NCBI GenBank assembly: GCA_027563935.2
Contig: CM050446.2
Location: 25,547,501 to 25,611,500 of the forward strand
Reading direction: 5' to 3'
Origin: Costus lasius
Lineage: Eukaryota > Streptophyta > Magnoliopsida > Zingiberales > Costaceae
Length of the DNA stretch: 64,000 nt
In this document: positions 24,166 through 36,135 of the stretch, piece after piece
How the letters are laid out: each line of letters opens with the position of its first letter
How positions within the stretch are numbered: the first letter of the stretch is position 1
Program-made: the position numbers and the translations under genes
The notes under the pieces: generated by a model
What the model saw: only the letters and a program-made list of their open reading frames with translations
Told to the model about the DNA's origin: nothing
The model's database searches: none

Positions 24166-27041
24166 GCGGTTCTTCCACCTCCACCGGTTACTGACACAGT
24201 TACCATTACGGCGGCTGAGTATGCTCGCTTGCTCCAGTCCACCTCTGAGTCTATTGCAGGGCCATCCACTTTCGTAGCTTCTTCCAGTAATGTGTCTAGT
24301 ATAGCCACTCTTGCCTCTTCTGGTTCTACTTGGATAGTTGATTCTGGTGCCTCCTCTCACATGACAGGTAACCGTGCCTTATTTTCTTCCATATCCACTG
24401 GGGGTGTTTATCCCCCCCCCCCCCCCCCCCCCCCGTGTCCATTGCAGACGGTTCCCTTGTCCCTGTCATGGGCGTTGGAACTGTTCCTTTATCCTCTACC
24501 TTACTACTTTCTCATGTTTTATACATACCTTCATTTCCTGTTAATCTTTTTGTTCGTGCCTTTACTACGAAATCCAATCGTAGTGTCACCTTTTTATCCT
24601 CTCACTGCCTTTTTCAGGATCTCCGGACGAAGAAGACGATTGGTGGGGGGCCTAGGCGGGGTGGTGTCTACACTCTTACTCCACCTGCTGTTCCTCAGGC
24701 ACTTTCTTCCACCGTGGTTTCTCCTCTTCTCTGGCACTACCGTCTGGGACATCCTTCTGCAGCTCGTCTTCAACATGTTCTATCTCTGTCATCCCGGCCG
24801 TCTTTTCATTGTGATGCTTGTGAGCTGGGTAAACATCATCACGCTTCCTTGCCATCCGCCACCACATCTTGCAGTCTTCACCCGTTTCATCTTGTCCACT
24901 CCGACATTTGGGGTTCGAGTCATGTTCCTGGCCGTGATGGCCACAAGTACTTTGTTACCTTTATTGACGATTTCTCTCGTATGTGTTGGTGTTATGTTTT
25001 CTCTAAGCGGTCTGAACTTTTTGATGTATTTTGCAACTTTTGTGCTGAAATTAAAAACTCATTTTGGTGTCTCTGTTAAAATTATACGTTCTAATAATGC
25101 ATTGGAATACACTAGTACTTCTTTTCAGTCTTTTTGTCGGTCTGGTGGTATTCTACATCAAACTACTTATAGCTACACCTCTTCCCAAAATGGGGTCACT
25201 GAGCATAAGAACCGTCATCTTCTCGAGGTGGCCCGTACCTTATTGTTTCACATGCAGGTCCCTCGATCCTTTTGGTCAGATGCGGTTCTGACTGCTTCGT
25301 TCCTTATTAATCGGATTTATACGCCGGTTTTGAATGGTTGTTCTCCTTTCTCTCTATTGTTTCCGGCTAAGACTCCCTTCTCTCTCCCTCCTCGTGTGTT
25401 TGGATGTTTGTGTTATGTCCATGCTCTTGGTCCCGGCATTGACAAGTTAAGTCTGCGTGCCACCCGTTGTGTCTTTGTTGGGTATTCTTGGACTCAAAAA
25501 GGATATCGCTGTTTTGATCCATCCAGTGGTCGGACCTTCACCAGTGTCGATGTTACCTTTGATGAGTCTCGACCCTTCTTTTCTTCCACTCAGGCTCCCG
25601 TCTCTTCTTCCGGTCTTCTTCATGTTCCGGTTGTTCTTCCTTCGTCTCCTCCGGTTTCTTCTTCCCCCGCCACCCATGTTCCGTCTGTTGGTACTTTATA
25701 GGTTTATAGCAGACGCCCCCAGCCTCCTCCTGCCCTCCTTCGTCGGTGGCGGTTCCTCATGATGACCTACCTATTGCTTTGCGTAAAGGCAAGCGCCATA
25801 TTTATCCCTTCCCCATTTCTCATTATGTCTCCTTTCATCATTTGTCATCTTCTTTTCGTGCTTTTTCTGTTGCCTTGTCTTCGGTTTCATTGCCTACTTC
25901 TCCCTTGCAGGCTATGTTGCTACCTCACTGGAAGCAAGCTATGGATGCCGAGATGGCTATCTTACAGGCTCGGCGCACCTGGACTTTGGTCTCTCCTCCA
26001 CCTAGGGCTCGGGTTGTTCTGTGCCTCTGGGTTTTCACAGTCAAGTATAACTCTGATGGCTCTATTGCTCGTTACAAAGCTCGCTTAGTTGCTGATGGGT
26101 TTTCTCAAATTTATGGGCTGGACTATCATGATACCTTCTCTCCGGTGGCGCGTCTCAACTCTGTCTGCACCTTGTTCTCCCTTGCTATCAATGGTCAGTG
26201 GTCTCTTCACCAAATGGATGTCACCAACGCTTTTCTTTATGGTGATCTTTCTAAAGAAGTATTTATAGAGCAACCTCCTGGTTATGTTGCTCAGGGGGAG
26301 ATGGTGTGCAAATTACATAAGTCACTTTATGGTCTCAAGCAAAGCCCGCGGGCATGGTTTCAGAAACTCTCACAGATAATGACTTCAGTGGGGTTTCGTC
26401 ACGGTCAAATAGATCACTCTATTTTGCTTCGTCGTTCAGAGAGTGGTATTACTATCTTGGTTGTTTATGTTGATGACATGCTTCTTACAGGTGATGACAA
26501 ACAGGGTATTGAGGAAACTAAGAATCACTTACAGTCCCATTTTTCGATCAAGAATTTGAGGACACCAAGGTATTTCTTGGGAATTGAGATTGCCTACAAG
26601 CGGGATTGTGTGTTTCTGTCGCAAAGGAAATATGTCTTGGATCTTTTGGAAGAGATTGGTATAAGTGACTGCAAGCCAGCTGATTCTCCTTTAGTTCCAA
26701 ACCATAAGTACAGTGACAATGTGGAATCTAAGTACATTGATGCAACTCAATACCGTCGCATTGTAGGCAAACTAAATTATCTAACTGTTACGAGATTGGA
26801 CATTTCTCACTGGGATGCTGCTATTCGAGTCGTTCAGTACATTAAAGGTGCCCCTAGTCAAGGATTGAAATATTGTAAAAATGGGCATACTCGGGTTGAG
26901 GCATATTCTGACTCTGATTATGCTGGAAATATTGATGATAGAAAATCTGTCTCCGATTATTGCACCTATCTTGGTGGCAACTTGGTCACATGGCGAAGCA
27001 AGAAACAAAGCGTTGTAGCAAGGTCAAGTTGTGAAGCTGAA
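24166..27041 (+). pseudogene. Copia pol, broken: PR, INT, RT, start of RNase H
   Basis: Protease motif WIVDSGASSHMTG lies near 24330. A run of 23 C (24412-24434) then changes the frame. The next frame carries the pre-integrase zinc region (LGHPS, CDACELGKHHH) and the integrase start HSDIWG...FVTFIDDFSR. Another frameshift near 25060 leads to IRSNNALEY, where the second catalytic Asp of copia integrases is Asn, then NGVTEHKNRHLLE. A stop at 25699-25701 and a frame change near 25745 precede reverse transcriptase: WVFTVKYNSDGSIARYKARL, HQMDVTNAFLYGDL, YGLKQSPRAW, YVDDML. RNase H begins at SDSDYAG. Between TRLDIS and HWDAAIR about 16 residues usual for the family are missing. Reading ends at SSCEAE where the solo LTR is inserted and resumes at 28587. 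Confidence 0.9.
24412..24434. repeat. C23 homopolymer inside pol
   Basis: Twenty-three consecutive C separate the protease frame from the integrase frame. It could be a real slippage expansion or a sequencing/assembly length error. Confidence 0.9.
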
Positions 27042-28586
27042 TGATAGGTTCCGAAAGTGCACAGATTTATCGAAGTAATAAAAAGATTATTGTTCCCAAC
27101 GAGGATCTGGCGGTCAAGTACCGATTACACGGTCGATCTATATCTAGACGAATCAAAGTGTAATTTTTGTTTTGAAAACTTCTAATGCAAGAAAACAAAA
27201 AGGTGGTTTTAGGGTTTTGGCTAAAAATCAATTCAGATAAAATCAGGACTTAGGGTTTCACCACGTTGACAATTATGAATTTAATAAAAATAAATCTTTG
27301 ATCAGAAAATTATAGTTTTGAAAGGGATTTTTCCTAAGGTACAAATTACCTCCTCTCGAAGCGTAATTCGGTATCTATTTACATTAATTCCCTACTCTCG
27401 TGACAATTAACATAAATAGACCCATTAAGTTCTGTGAAAAACCATGTTAATCCTTCAAACGAATCCACACTACTCTCGTGATTGGATTCGTAGGTTTGAA
27501 AAGAATAGATCTGACGTTGTGATTCACCTCTCAGTCCTTCTCGCAACGTCTAAGATGTAACATTACGTGGCCAAAGTAAATTATGAAATAAACACAATTC
27601 TAATCAAATAAAATCTATAAAATTCATGTAAAATATTTAAAACAATATATTCAATCCATAAATCGTCAACGGGCTATTCCCCAAATCCAAAAAATAGAGT
27701 TTACTCGTTCATATTCAAAGCAAACATCATGTTCATCGATGAATTATACCTGTAATCTCTCTAAAATAATGCAAAGAGGCACTATGAAAGCAATAACTCT
27801 TCCCCTTGATCTGGTGATGAAGATGAAGTGATCAAACCCATCTAGGAAGGTTTCTGCAAAGTTTGGTTCAATTCCAGCTCGATTCGGGTTCGAATCGAGT
27901 GAAAAACGTGAAGGGGCGGATGTTTTCATGGGCTATAAACTGTTTACAGCCTAGGGTGTAAATGTGTATTTCTGTACAATACTCTTTTCACAGCCCATGA
28001 ATATATTCACTGCCTAGGGTGAGAAAGTTGCGTTTGACCTCCGATTTGGCTCAAATTTGATGTACAACCTCGTCTTTTCATCACGAATCATCCAGTGGCA
28101 TCAAAACTCATAAAATCCATCATTTTGAGTGACATTTACGGCTCATAATGAGTTTACGGCCAAGGCCGTAAATCCTTCTGTGTGTACAACCCCTTTGTAC
28201 ACAGAAAGTTTCACGGACCGTGATGGATTAACGGCCTCACCCGTGAAAGTTTATGTGAACTTTTTTTTTTACTTAGCCGCGATTTCGCCCTTCGAACGCC
28301 AAAATTACTACCGGCCCAAAATTACAACCAAGGCTGTGAAAGTAGCGATCTTCACTATTTTCGCTCCAAATTTGACGTGTAAGCTCGTAATCTCCTCAGG
28401 AATCATGATATGGCTTCAAAACTTATGAAATCCTTCATTTTTATGCCATTTTACCTACATTTTCAATAAAACCAAGAAAAGTGAAAATTATGTGCAAAGT
28501 GAAGTAAAAACACTAAAAATCATTCAATTAAGCCCAAAATATGATCTAAAATATAGGCAAAAACAAGATGTAAATGCAACTCATCA
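27042..28586. mobile_element. Solo LTR, 1.5 kb, inserted in copia RNase H, TSD CTGAA
   Basis: The insert starts TGATAGG and ends CTCATCA (TGAT/ATCA termini). It is flanked by a perfect 5-bp duplication CTGAA (27037-27041 and 28587-28591). Removing it restores the copia frame from SSCEAE into YRTMAHTVCEMLW. No PBS, coding region or second LTR exists, so it is a solo LTR from another, younger element. Between about 27920 and 28350 it holds quasi-palindromic phrases (CACAGCCCATGAA, TTTACGGCCAAGGCCGTAAA, TTCACGGACCGTGA). Orientation is uncertain. Confidence 0.9.
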
Positions 28587-28924
28587 CTGAATATAGAACC
28601 ATGGCTCATACTGTTTGTGAGATGTTATGGCTAAAAAAGTTCTTACAAGAATGCGGGATAAACTGCCCTACTCCAATGAGTATGTTCTGTGATAATCAAG
28701 CTGCTATTTTCATCGCTAACAATCTAGTTTTCCATGAACGAACTAAGCACATAGAGGTGGATTGTCATTTCATCAAGGAGGCCATCAATAACAAACTCAT
28801 TATTACTCCATATCTGAAATCTGAAGACCAGATTGCCGACATTTTCACCAAATTATTGGGACCAACTAGGCTGAATCATTTGTGTAACAACCTAGGTCTA
28901 ATTAATATTTTCTCTCCAGCTTGA
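28587..28924 (+). pseudogene. Copia RNase H, 3' remainder
   Basis: This is the end of the copia polyprotein: after the insertion border it reads YRTMAHTVCEMLWLKKFLQE, FCDNQAAIFIANN, FHERTKHIEVDCHFIKEA and a C-terminus ending NIFSPA with a stop at 28922-28924. The motifs DNQAAI and HERTKHIEVDCHF are those of copia RNase H. The stop is seven bases before the 3' LTR, the normal arrangement. It is separated from the rest of pol only by the solo LTR. Confidence 0.9.
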
Positions 28925-28931
28925 GGGGGAG
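28921..28931 (+). other. Polypurine tract of the copia element
   Basis: TTGAGGGGGAG lies immediately before the 3' LTR, the expected position for the plus-strand primer. It overlaps the pol stop codon region. Confidence 0.8.
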
Positions 28932-29074
28932 TGTTATAGCTTATTAGGGTTTATTATTTTGTTAGGATATTGAGTTATCGGGTTTAAGTCATCCTTACCT
29001 TGTAACCCTTTGTCTCTATTAAAAGGCTGGTGCCCTAATAGTAATTAATTCTTTTGGTCTATTTTGCTTCAACT
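28932..29074 (+). repeat. 3' LTR of the copia element
   Basis: It matches the 5' LTR with four substitutions and a 4-bp insertion near GGCTGGTGCCC, and is followed by the target duplication TGACA. Confidence 0.88.
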
Positions 29075-29079
29075 TGACA

Positions 29080-29929
29080 CTTTTTCTTTGTGCCATTACT
29101 AGCCAATCTACGGGGGTACTCTTCCTAGCATTCTACGTTGTGGTTCAAGTCCGAGTTTTTATTCACTGATAGAAGCAGTGAAAATTGATTGTTTTTATTA
29201 GAACACTTAGCTTGGCCAAAATAGGGACACCTCAAACTTGCCAGAAGGGTATAACATGACATAGTTCGTAGTGCCCTTCAATTGCATTCTTTCTCTTTTT
29301 TACTTCTTAGCCTTACAAGATTTACTAATATAGCTCTATCTAATTATTTTATTATTAGAGTGACTAAGAGTTGCTATTCGTATGATATTGTCACTTGTTC
29401 AAACACAAACTATACCCTCTAACATTAGCTACACAATAAATCTTTGTTCTATAAAACATTGTCATTGAGTGGGTGAAAATATTTTTTTTCCCAGTTTTAA
29501 AGTGTTACTTGTACTTCGACTAGTCTTCTTTTTGTAATGTATTTTTCTAGCTTAAGCACAAATTACCTCCTTCAATGTTTGAGCATGTTTATTAATCATT
29601 CCTTTACTTAGTGTGTTAATTAGTAACACCCACAAAATACATGATTTTCACTTAATTTAGTCTCCCAGTAAAAAACAAGACTGATGTCATTAGTAGTATT
29701 TGCTTTCTTTAGTGTCATTACTAGTGTTCTTTTTTCTTAGATGTTACATCGGCAAAGTCTATGACTTCTAGGATAGAACCAAAATAGATATTAGAGAATG
29801 AACCCTAAACACTTTACTTACGGTTACATTTAAAACAATGGCAAAAAAAATGAGAACAAGCGAAGAAAAGAAGCAGAGAGAGAAAGGGACAGATGTAATG
29901 GAGACATAAAGAGAGATAAGAAACTTCAA
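29080..29929. other. Spacer between copia and MULE, no gene
   Basis: AT-rich DNA without recognisable coding or repeats. Its last nine bases overlap the MULE target duplication (29930-29938). Confidence 0.6.
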
Positions 29930-29938
29930 GGTCTAAAA

Positions 29939-30150
29939 GGAAAAAAAGGCCCGCGCAGGACCCTACGTTCCAATCAAAGGAAGGGGTCGACCATCACTTG
30001 AACACGAATCTTGAAGCTAGTACAACCACGCGAATCTTAAAGATACTTTAACCTGGGTTACCGTATCTAGGGTTAACTATTTTAAAAACCCCGGAAACCC
30101 TTTTTTCCCCTTTTTCTCGTCTCCTGGTATTCCCGCCGGAACGCAACCTT
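29939..30150 (+). repeat. Left TIR of the MULE
   Basis: It pairs with 43085-43292 on the opposite strand. Conserved blocks include AATCAAAGGAAGGGGTC, ACACGAATCTTGAAGCTAG and ATCTAGGGTTAACTATTTT. Confidence 0.9.
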
Positions 30151-30409
30151 TGTACCGCCGTCGACCTCCTGGAACAAAATTTGTCAAATATTCAGCGTCA
30201 TCGACATTCCTCTCTGGAGCAGAAAATGAAGGATCAGCTATCTCAAGTGTGAAGAACTTCCTCTACCGAGCTCTCATCATCGTCGACCTGATTCTTGCTC
30301 TGCAACGCATCCTCATTACCGACCTTCCCTGAAAGTACTCTGGTGAGAAATATTTATTTGCATGTATGCATTCTTATTCTCCCTAAACTGCATAATGTAA
30401 TATCAGGTT

Positions 30410-30970
30410 TATAGAATGTAAGTTTATAGATTGTTTGTAGTATAATCTGAGTTTATTTCAGTAGAGGAAATAATGTAGAAGGTAAGTGGGTTTCGTAGAA
30501 TGTGACTTATTTTAGTAGAATTTCATGTTGCAATTAGTAGAATATGAATGAATAGGTTTTGATTGAATATGAATTGTTTTAGTAGAACTAAGTTGTTTTA
30601 GTAAAATTTAAGTTGTTTTAGTAGAATTTAATTTGCTTTTAGTAGAATGTGAGGTTTTGTGTAGAATATGAGTATACCATAGAATTTAAGTTGTTTTAGT
30701 AGAATTTAATTTGCTTTTAGTAGAATATGAGGTTTTGTGTAGAATATGAGTATATCGTGTAATTTTAGTCATTTTAGTAGAATCTAATTTGCTTTTAGTA
30801 GGTTTTGTATAGAATATGAGTATACCGTTAAATTTAAGTTGGTTTAGTAGAATTTAATTTGCTTTTAGTAGAATATGAGTAGGTTTTGTGATGTAATGTG
30901 AGTATACCATAGAATATGAATTATTTTTTGTAGTATATAATATTTTGATCGTAGAGTATGAGTCGATCAA
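30410..30970. repeat. GTAGAAT-rich array at the left side of the MULE
   Basis: The 7-mer GTAGAAT or close variants recurs about every 15-30 bases, usually as TTTTAGTAGAATTTAATTTGC-like phrases. It lies between the left TIR and the ULP-like gene, where a promoter or transposase-binding region would be expected. The same 7-mer in the opposite orientation (ATTCTAC) builds the arrays at 33890-34150 and 36800-39160. Confidence 0.75.
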
Positions 30971-33806
30971 GCACATAATTAGTTTCCAACTCAGATTCAG
31001 AATCAGCCACTTCTATTTCGAGCAATAAAGTTCAAAAAGAAGCGCCCCCAAATGCGCCGTTTACAAAGAAAAGAAAAGTCTGTACAAGTGGCCCGTCCTA
31101 TTCTTAGTAGATGTTCCTTGAAGAGGTTGCATAGTTTTATAGACAACCTAGCTATTGGTAATGCAATAAAGGAGCGTCTGTTGGCTACCCCGTTTGGGGT
31201 TTTGTTCCAGGAATCTTCTATAGCATTGGACATGCTAGCAGTGGAATTCTTGATACCAAGATGGGATCAAGATAGGCAGGGATTCCTGATTAATGGGAAT
31301 TTTATTGGTTTTACCATTCAGGATGTATTAATCATCCTTGGTTTGCCCCTACGGGGGGAGTTGGTGAACTTTGAATTAGTTCAGCCTTCTATGATGTAGA
31401 ATTTAGTGGCCAAACAATAACTAGAGGCCTGATTGAGAAAAAACTAAGCAAACTTAGTGCCGAGGGACACGGAGTGGACGATGACCGAGTGCTCTAGCTT
31501 GTTATTTTGTATATATTTTGTACTTTTCTTTTCTCCCGTTTGAGCTATATTGTGGATACCTCCTTGGTTCCATACGTGGGTGATTTGACAAAAATCAATA
31601 ATTATAACTGGTCTAAAGTAGTTCACCGGTTTTTAAGGAAAGAGTTGTCACGCAGTAGCAAGAAAAAAAAACTTAGTGGCATTGGTGGATGTGTGATTCT
31701 ACTTTCTGTGAGTATTATCCTTAATAGCATTAGTTTATTCTATCTCAATTGTTACAATTGTTAATATTTTCTTACTTTGTGATAGGTTTGGTTATATGAA
31801 CATACTCGACTGTTTATATCTAGTCGGATTGACAGTGTTCACCCACGGCTTTTCTAGTGGGTAAATGTCAAAACTAAGCAATGGCCATCCTATTTTAAGA
31901 ACCTTGAAAGTATATCAAGGACTTGGGTATGGTTTATTGCATTCCACAGATAAGCACTATAAGTTATTTTAGTTGTTATTCTAATTTCATTCTATTTTTT
32001 GTTGTAGTTGATATTCGATGTTATTTTGGATGATGTGGAACATGATCGGATTGATCATGTTCATCGTGTTGAGTTTGTAACTGAACCAAGTGTGCAGACT
32101 CCCATTTTGAAGGACAAGGAGGCTGATTACAAAAAAACCATTGAGGAACTTGAGGCTCATCTCAGTCAGATTGTAGCAGAGAATGAAAAGCTTATTGCTG
32201 ATAACCAGAAGCTCCAGATGGATTTGTTGCAAGTGAATAAGTTGAAAGATGATATTGGAAATGCTCGTACAAGCCTTGGGGCGGATGTAAGTAGGATAAA
32301 ATCTAAATTTGCATTTCAGACAAAGGACTTTGAAAGGAGAAATGCTCAGCTTACAGCAGACAATCAAAAGCTCCAAATGGATTTGTTGCACCTAAGTAGG
32401 AATAATTCTGAATTAGCTTTTGATATTGATAAGAGGAATGCAGAGCTTGTTGACGAAAATAACAAGCTGAAAGAGGAGATTCATACACTTAATAAGGATT
32501 CCAAAGATAGAGGGAAGGAAGAGATAGAAGATAGTAGCTCAAGTGGTGATGCCTCTACTGATATCTCGGATACAACATTGGTTTTATATTCTGGGGAGAC
32601 AAGAAAGAAGCATATACGGAAATCTTCATGGGCAATAGTTAGCCCATACACACAGGAAAAGAAGCGATTGAGGCTAGCCACATAGGTAAATCTACAGCTT
32701 AAGCAGTTGTTATATTACTAGCTTACATGGACAATTGGCCTGATCATTTTTGCTGAAATGTTTGGCAGGTGCTTACTATAGATGAGTCAGCCGAAGACAT
32801 TCCGGTTGAGGAAAAAGTAAGGGGGAATTTATTGTTAAACTCCAATAATGTCTAATTTACAGATACCTTTCTTATACATTTTAAGGGTCGGAAGGATTAT
32901 ATTGGGAGAGACACACTTTCAGAAGAACAAAAAACCCAACTGGAAGAATACATGTCATGGGACATGGAAGTTTGGCATGATCATCAACCAATGAGATTTG
33001 AGAAATGTCATTTATATAATGTCTTGTTCAGACAGATGATTGTTGGAGATGTGAGTATCAACACTTTCAAGCATAAACTTTTTACATGTAAGGATGTCAG
33101 CCTTATGTCTATTGTCTAACACAATTCTATTGTTTGTAATTCAATAGGTTATTGATGCATACATAGGATTGCTACTTGATAGATCATGGAAGAATAAGAG
33201 GAAATTTAAACCTTTTGCTTATATATCTCATACGTCCCAAACCGATTACAAGGCTAGTCGGTTTGGATCTTCTTATACACAGTTAGAGCACTTGAATAAG
33301 AAAACTGTTAATCGCTTAAAAAGAGTCTTTTCACCAATATACAACAATCGTCATTGGTTCTTGCTACACATCAACTTAAAGGACTCTTAGGTGTATGTGC
33401 ACAATTCTATGAATTCAAGTGCAACTAATAAGTCAGTCGTGCTTGAATATGTAAGCATGAATGTCCTTTGTTGCTTTTGTTCGTAGAAATAAAAGAATGG
33501 TACACAATATCTCTTCATTACTTACATTGCTGCTTGCCTCTATTTTTTTAGGTTGCTATTCTCTGAGGCCATTTCCGATGTCAAAGTAATGGCAAAATAG
33601 ATATTGGCAAGTGGTCGGCTATGTGGGCTGATAGTTGCCCCAAGCAATATGCTAGTGTAGATTGCGAATTTTTTGTAATGAAGTATGTCGAATGTATAAC
33701 AAGTGATAGAGATTTTGACTTCACTCAAGATGATATGCCCAAATTACGGGCAACAATTGCATTGGATCTCTTTAGAGGGTGTATAGAGTATTCAGGAATG
33801 GTGTGA
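30958..33806 (+). pseudogene. ULP1-like (C48) protease gene of the MULE, broken
   Basis: A first ATG at 30958 meets a stop after six codons. From about 31050 a readable segment (LKRLHSFIDNLAIGNAIKERL, FLIPRWDQDRQGF, FTIQDVLIILGLPLRGELV), continued near 31540 (IVDTSLVPYVGDLTKINNYNW) and 31780 (WLYEHTRLF), resembles the plant mobile domain. A coiled-coil region follows at 32008-32685 (repeats of AENEKL / ADNQKLQMDLL). The C-terminal C48 domain reads RHWFLLHINL (catalytic His at 33352-33354), a stop TAG at 33388-33390, VHNSM where the family normally has Asp, then PKQ and VDCEFFVMKYV (Cys at 33663-33665). Introns are visible at about 31709-31785 and 33052-33147. Such enzymes remove SUMO/ubiquitin-like proteins in hosts; the role inside MULEs is unknown. 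The stops make this copy inactive. Confidence 0.82.
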
Positions 33807-33889
33807 ACAGATGTGTAATGGATTCTGTTTGAATTTGTACATTATTGGAGTACATGTAAAGTTTACATATTCTACTTTCTTTACTGAAA

Positions 33890-34150
33890 TGCTACGAACT
33901 TTTTAGAGCATTCTACTATATAATGTCAAATTCTATGCAAATGTGAATAGATTCTATGTTATGTAGTACAATTCTATATGGATGAGTTATAAGGGCAATA
34001 TTGTGTCAGATTCTATGCCAATATGAATAGATTCTACTTTATGTAGTCAAATCCTACAGAAATGAGTTGGATTCTACGAATATGAATTGCATTCTACTAT
34101 ATTTTGTGCATATCTACGAAAATATGGTGAAGATTCTACTTTAACTTAAA
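33890..34150. repeat. ATTCTAC-rich array after the ULP-like gene
   Basis: ATTCTAC, ATTCTATG and TTCTACT variants recur every 15-30 bases. It directly borders the 62-bp array that starts at 34151, and mirrors the much longer ATTCTAC array that begins at 36800. Confidence 0.7.
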
Positions 34151-34645
34151 TGGTAAAGTGACAGAAAGAATCACAGGTCGGGCGTGATATTTTTCACACC
34201 CATGATTCGGCATGGTAAAGTGACAGAAAGAATCAGGGGTGGGGCGTGATATTTTTCACACCCGTGATTCTATATGGTAAAGTGACAGAAAGAATCATGG
34301 GCCGGGCGTGATATTTTTCACACCCGTGATTCTATATGGTAAATTGACATAAAGAATCACGGGTCGGGTGTGATATTTTTCACACCCATGATTCTATATG
34401 GTAAAGTGACACAAAGAATCACGAGTCAGGCGTGAAATTTTTCACACCCGTGATTCTATATGGTAAAGGGACAAAAAGAATCATGGGTCGTGTGTGATAT
34501 TTTTCACTCCCATGATTCTATATGATAAAGGGATAGAAAGAATCACGGGTTGGGTGTGATATTTTTCACACCCGTGATTCTATATGGTAAAGAGACAGAA
34601 AGAATCACGGGTGGGGCGTGATATTTTTCACACCCGTGATTCTCA
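34151..34645 (+). repeat. 62-bp palindromic tandem array, eight copies (left arm)
   Basis: Unit starts recur at 34151, 34213, 34275, 34337 and onward every 62 bases, each opening TGGTAAAG. Every unit holds GAATCACGGGT and, after a loop containing GCGTGATATTTTTCAC, the reverse complement ACCCGTGATTC. It can therefore fold into a long hairpin. Units differ by a few bases, mostly C/T changes within the stem. The inverted counterpart lies at 36314-36798. Confidence 0.9.
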
Positions 34646-34831
34646 ATTTCATAGAATGCAACTCATATTCATATTCTAATAGAATCAGACGGAACATAGT
34701 CGAACACTAGTAATACGTCCAAATATGGTATTGCATCCAAATAAGCTAATACATCAAATTCAAAAGTCTTAATGGTCAAACTAGAAATATACAATAAGCA
34801 AATGGCCATGGCACAGATAAAGCATATCAGA

Positions 34832-36135
34832 CTACTTGTCTGCATCGTCGTCTGAACCACTCTCCTCATCAAAGCTGCCCTCCTCCATGGGATGATCTGG
34901 ATCTTCATGCTCTCCGGAACCAAGATCGTCATGGTAGGAGGGGTGGGTGCAACAGGTGCAACCTTCTTGGAGGAATTCTTGCACATTCTAAACGGAAACG
35001 TAGATCGTTTCTAACAAGCGCCCCTGGCAGAACACCTCTATAGACAGAGCTTGGAATGCAAGGTCCTGAGAACAGGACCAAAATCCCTGTGTGCTGGGGT
35101 CCTCCCCCTGTGATTAAGAGCTAGCTCCAAATGAAGAAGGTGGTGGAGGTGCCGAATGTAGTGGCGCTAGAGTGTCGTTGTCTGCGGCTGATGGGAGAAT
35201 CTTCCAATTTAACTGATTGCATACCATTATCCGATCCTTATTTGGTAGTGGCAGTGTTGGAGAATTCGGCCCAAGAATCAAATGAAACATATTACCTTCA
35301 CGAACAATCATCCGCATGGCCGCACATGACTCTAAATCGATCTAGCCACTACCTTGAGCAGTCTCAAATCCATCAAGGTCCATGCCCAAGGATAATGCAA
35401 TAGGAGTTATAAGACCCTCTAGCACTATAACACCCTTCTTGGTGCATGCAACCTTATCAAATTGCTTAGCCACGAAGAAGGCTACATCTACTTTATAACC
35501 ATGAAGCATTGCCCATAAAAAGAAAAGTTCAGATTGATGGATCATACCATCGCTATCGCCATGGCTGAATATGGTATGTGCGAGAACTCTATGGACCACA
35601 GGCAGGGGTTGGAAAGGCTGCTGCCGCGCATATTCTTTGCGGAGAATCTTAACTCTGATGAAATTTGGTAACAAAATGCATGCTCAACAAATTCGCACAG
35701 AGGTCGTCGTTCATCGCCTCCAAGTAAATACAATGCTCGACTTAGCTCGAGCATTGTGAGACTCCTCTCAATGTTTGCTAGCCGGAAAGTGATGCGCCCG
35801 CCGCGGTAATCATAGGAATTTAGTTCTATCCCTAGGCTGCTAAGAAATTTGAGAACTATGGGAATGAAGGTCTGTGCTAAAATCTCAAAGACCTTCAAAG
35901 TTGAGATCTCATTGAACATCCACGTTACATCTTCACAAATTCCTAGGGTTTCCAGAGTTTGTCAGTCAACATAGCGAGTATTCAAAATTCGTCTTGTGAG
36001 AAGAAGATTATACCAAGCCTTTTGAATATCGTCATGGAAGATGATTCCATAGGGATTGTGCAAAGGTGGCACTCCTAAAGCAGTTGATGCCTTAACTTTG
36101 CCCTTTCTGACCACTTGCTTCTTCTTTGGAGCCAT
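34832..36135 (-). pseudogene. Putative plant transposon protein-like ORF inside the MULE, broken
   Basis: Read on the minus strand it starts MAPKKKQVVRKGKVKAS at 36135 and continues DDIQKAWYNLLLTRRILNTRYVD. After an in-frame TGA follow TLETLGICEDVTWMFNEI, YDYRGGRITFRLANIERSL and SRALYLLGGDERRPLCEFV. A frameshift leads to NFIRVKILRKEYA, HRVLAHTIFSHGDSDGM, SELFFLWAMLHGYKVDVAFFV and ITPIALSLGMDLDGFE, with a stop near 35342. An acidic tail (GSFDEESGSDDDADK, stop at 34832-34834) may be its last exon. The pattern resembles the 'putative plant transposon protein' (Transposase_32) type; that match is from memory of the pattern and is moderate. The ORF sits exactly between two inverted 62-bp arrays. 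Confidence 0.6.

Larger units (their letters stand above)
22440..29074 (+). mobile_element. Ty1/copia retrotransposon, degenerate, nested
   Basis: Two short LTRs (22440-22578 and 28932-29074) enclose gag-pol in copia order: gag with zinc knuckle, protease, integrase, reverse transcriptase, RNase H. The target duplication TGACA lies at 22435-22439 and 29075-29079. After removing the 1545-bp solo LTR at 27042-28586 it measures 5.09 kb, normal for a small-LTR copia. The LTRs differ by about four substitutions and one 4-bp indel over roughly 139 bases, so the insertion is fairly young. The coding region nevertheless has several stops and frameshifts, so this copy is not autonomous. Lineage within Ty1/copia was not determined. 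Confidence 0.95.

Noticed and set aside
34151..34645. CRISPR-like regular repeats
   Set aside because: Units follow each other without unique spacers and the context is a plant transposon; this is a tandem array.
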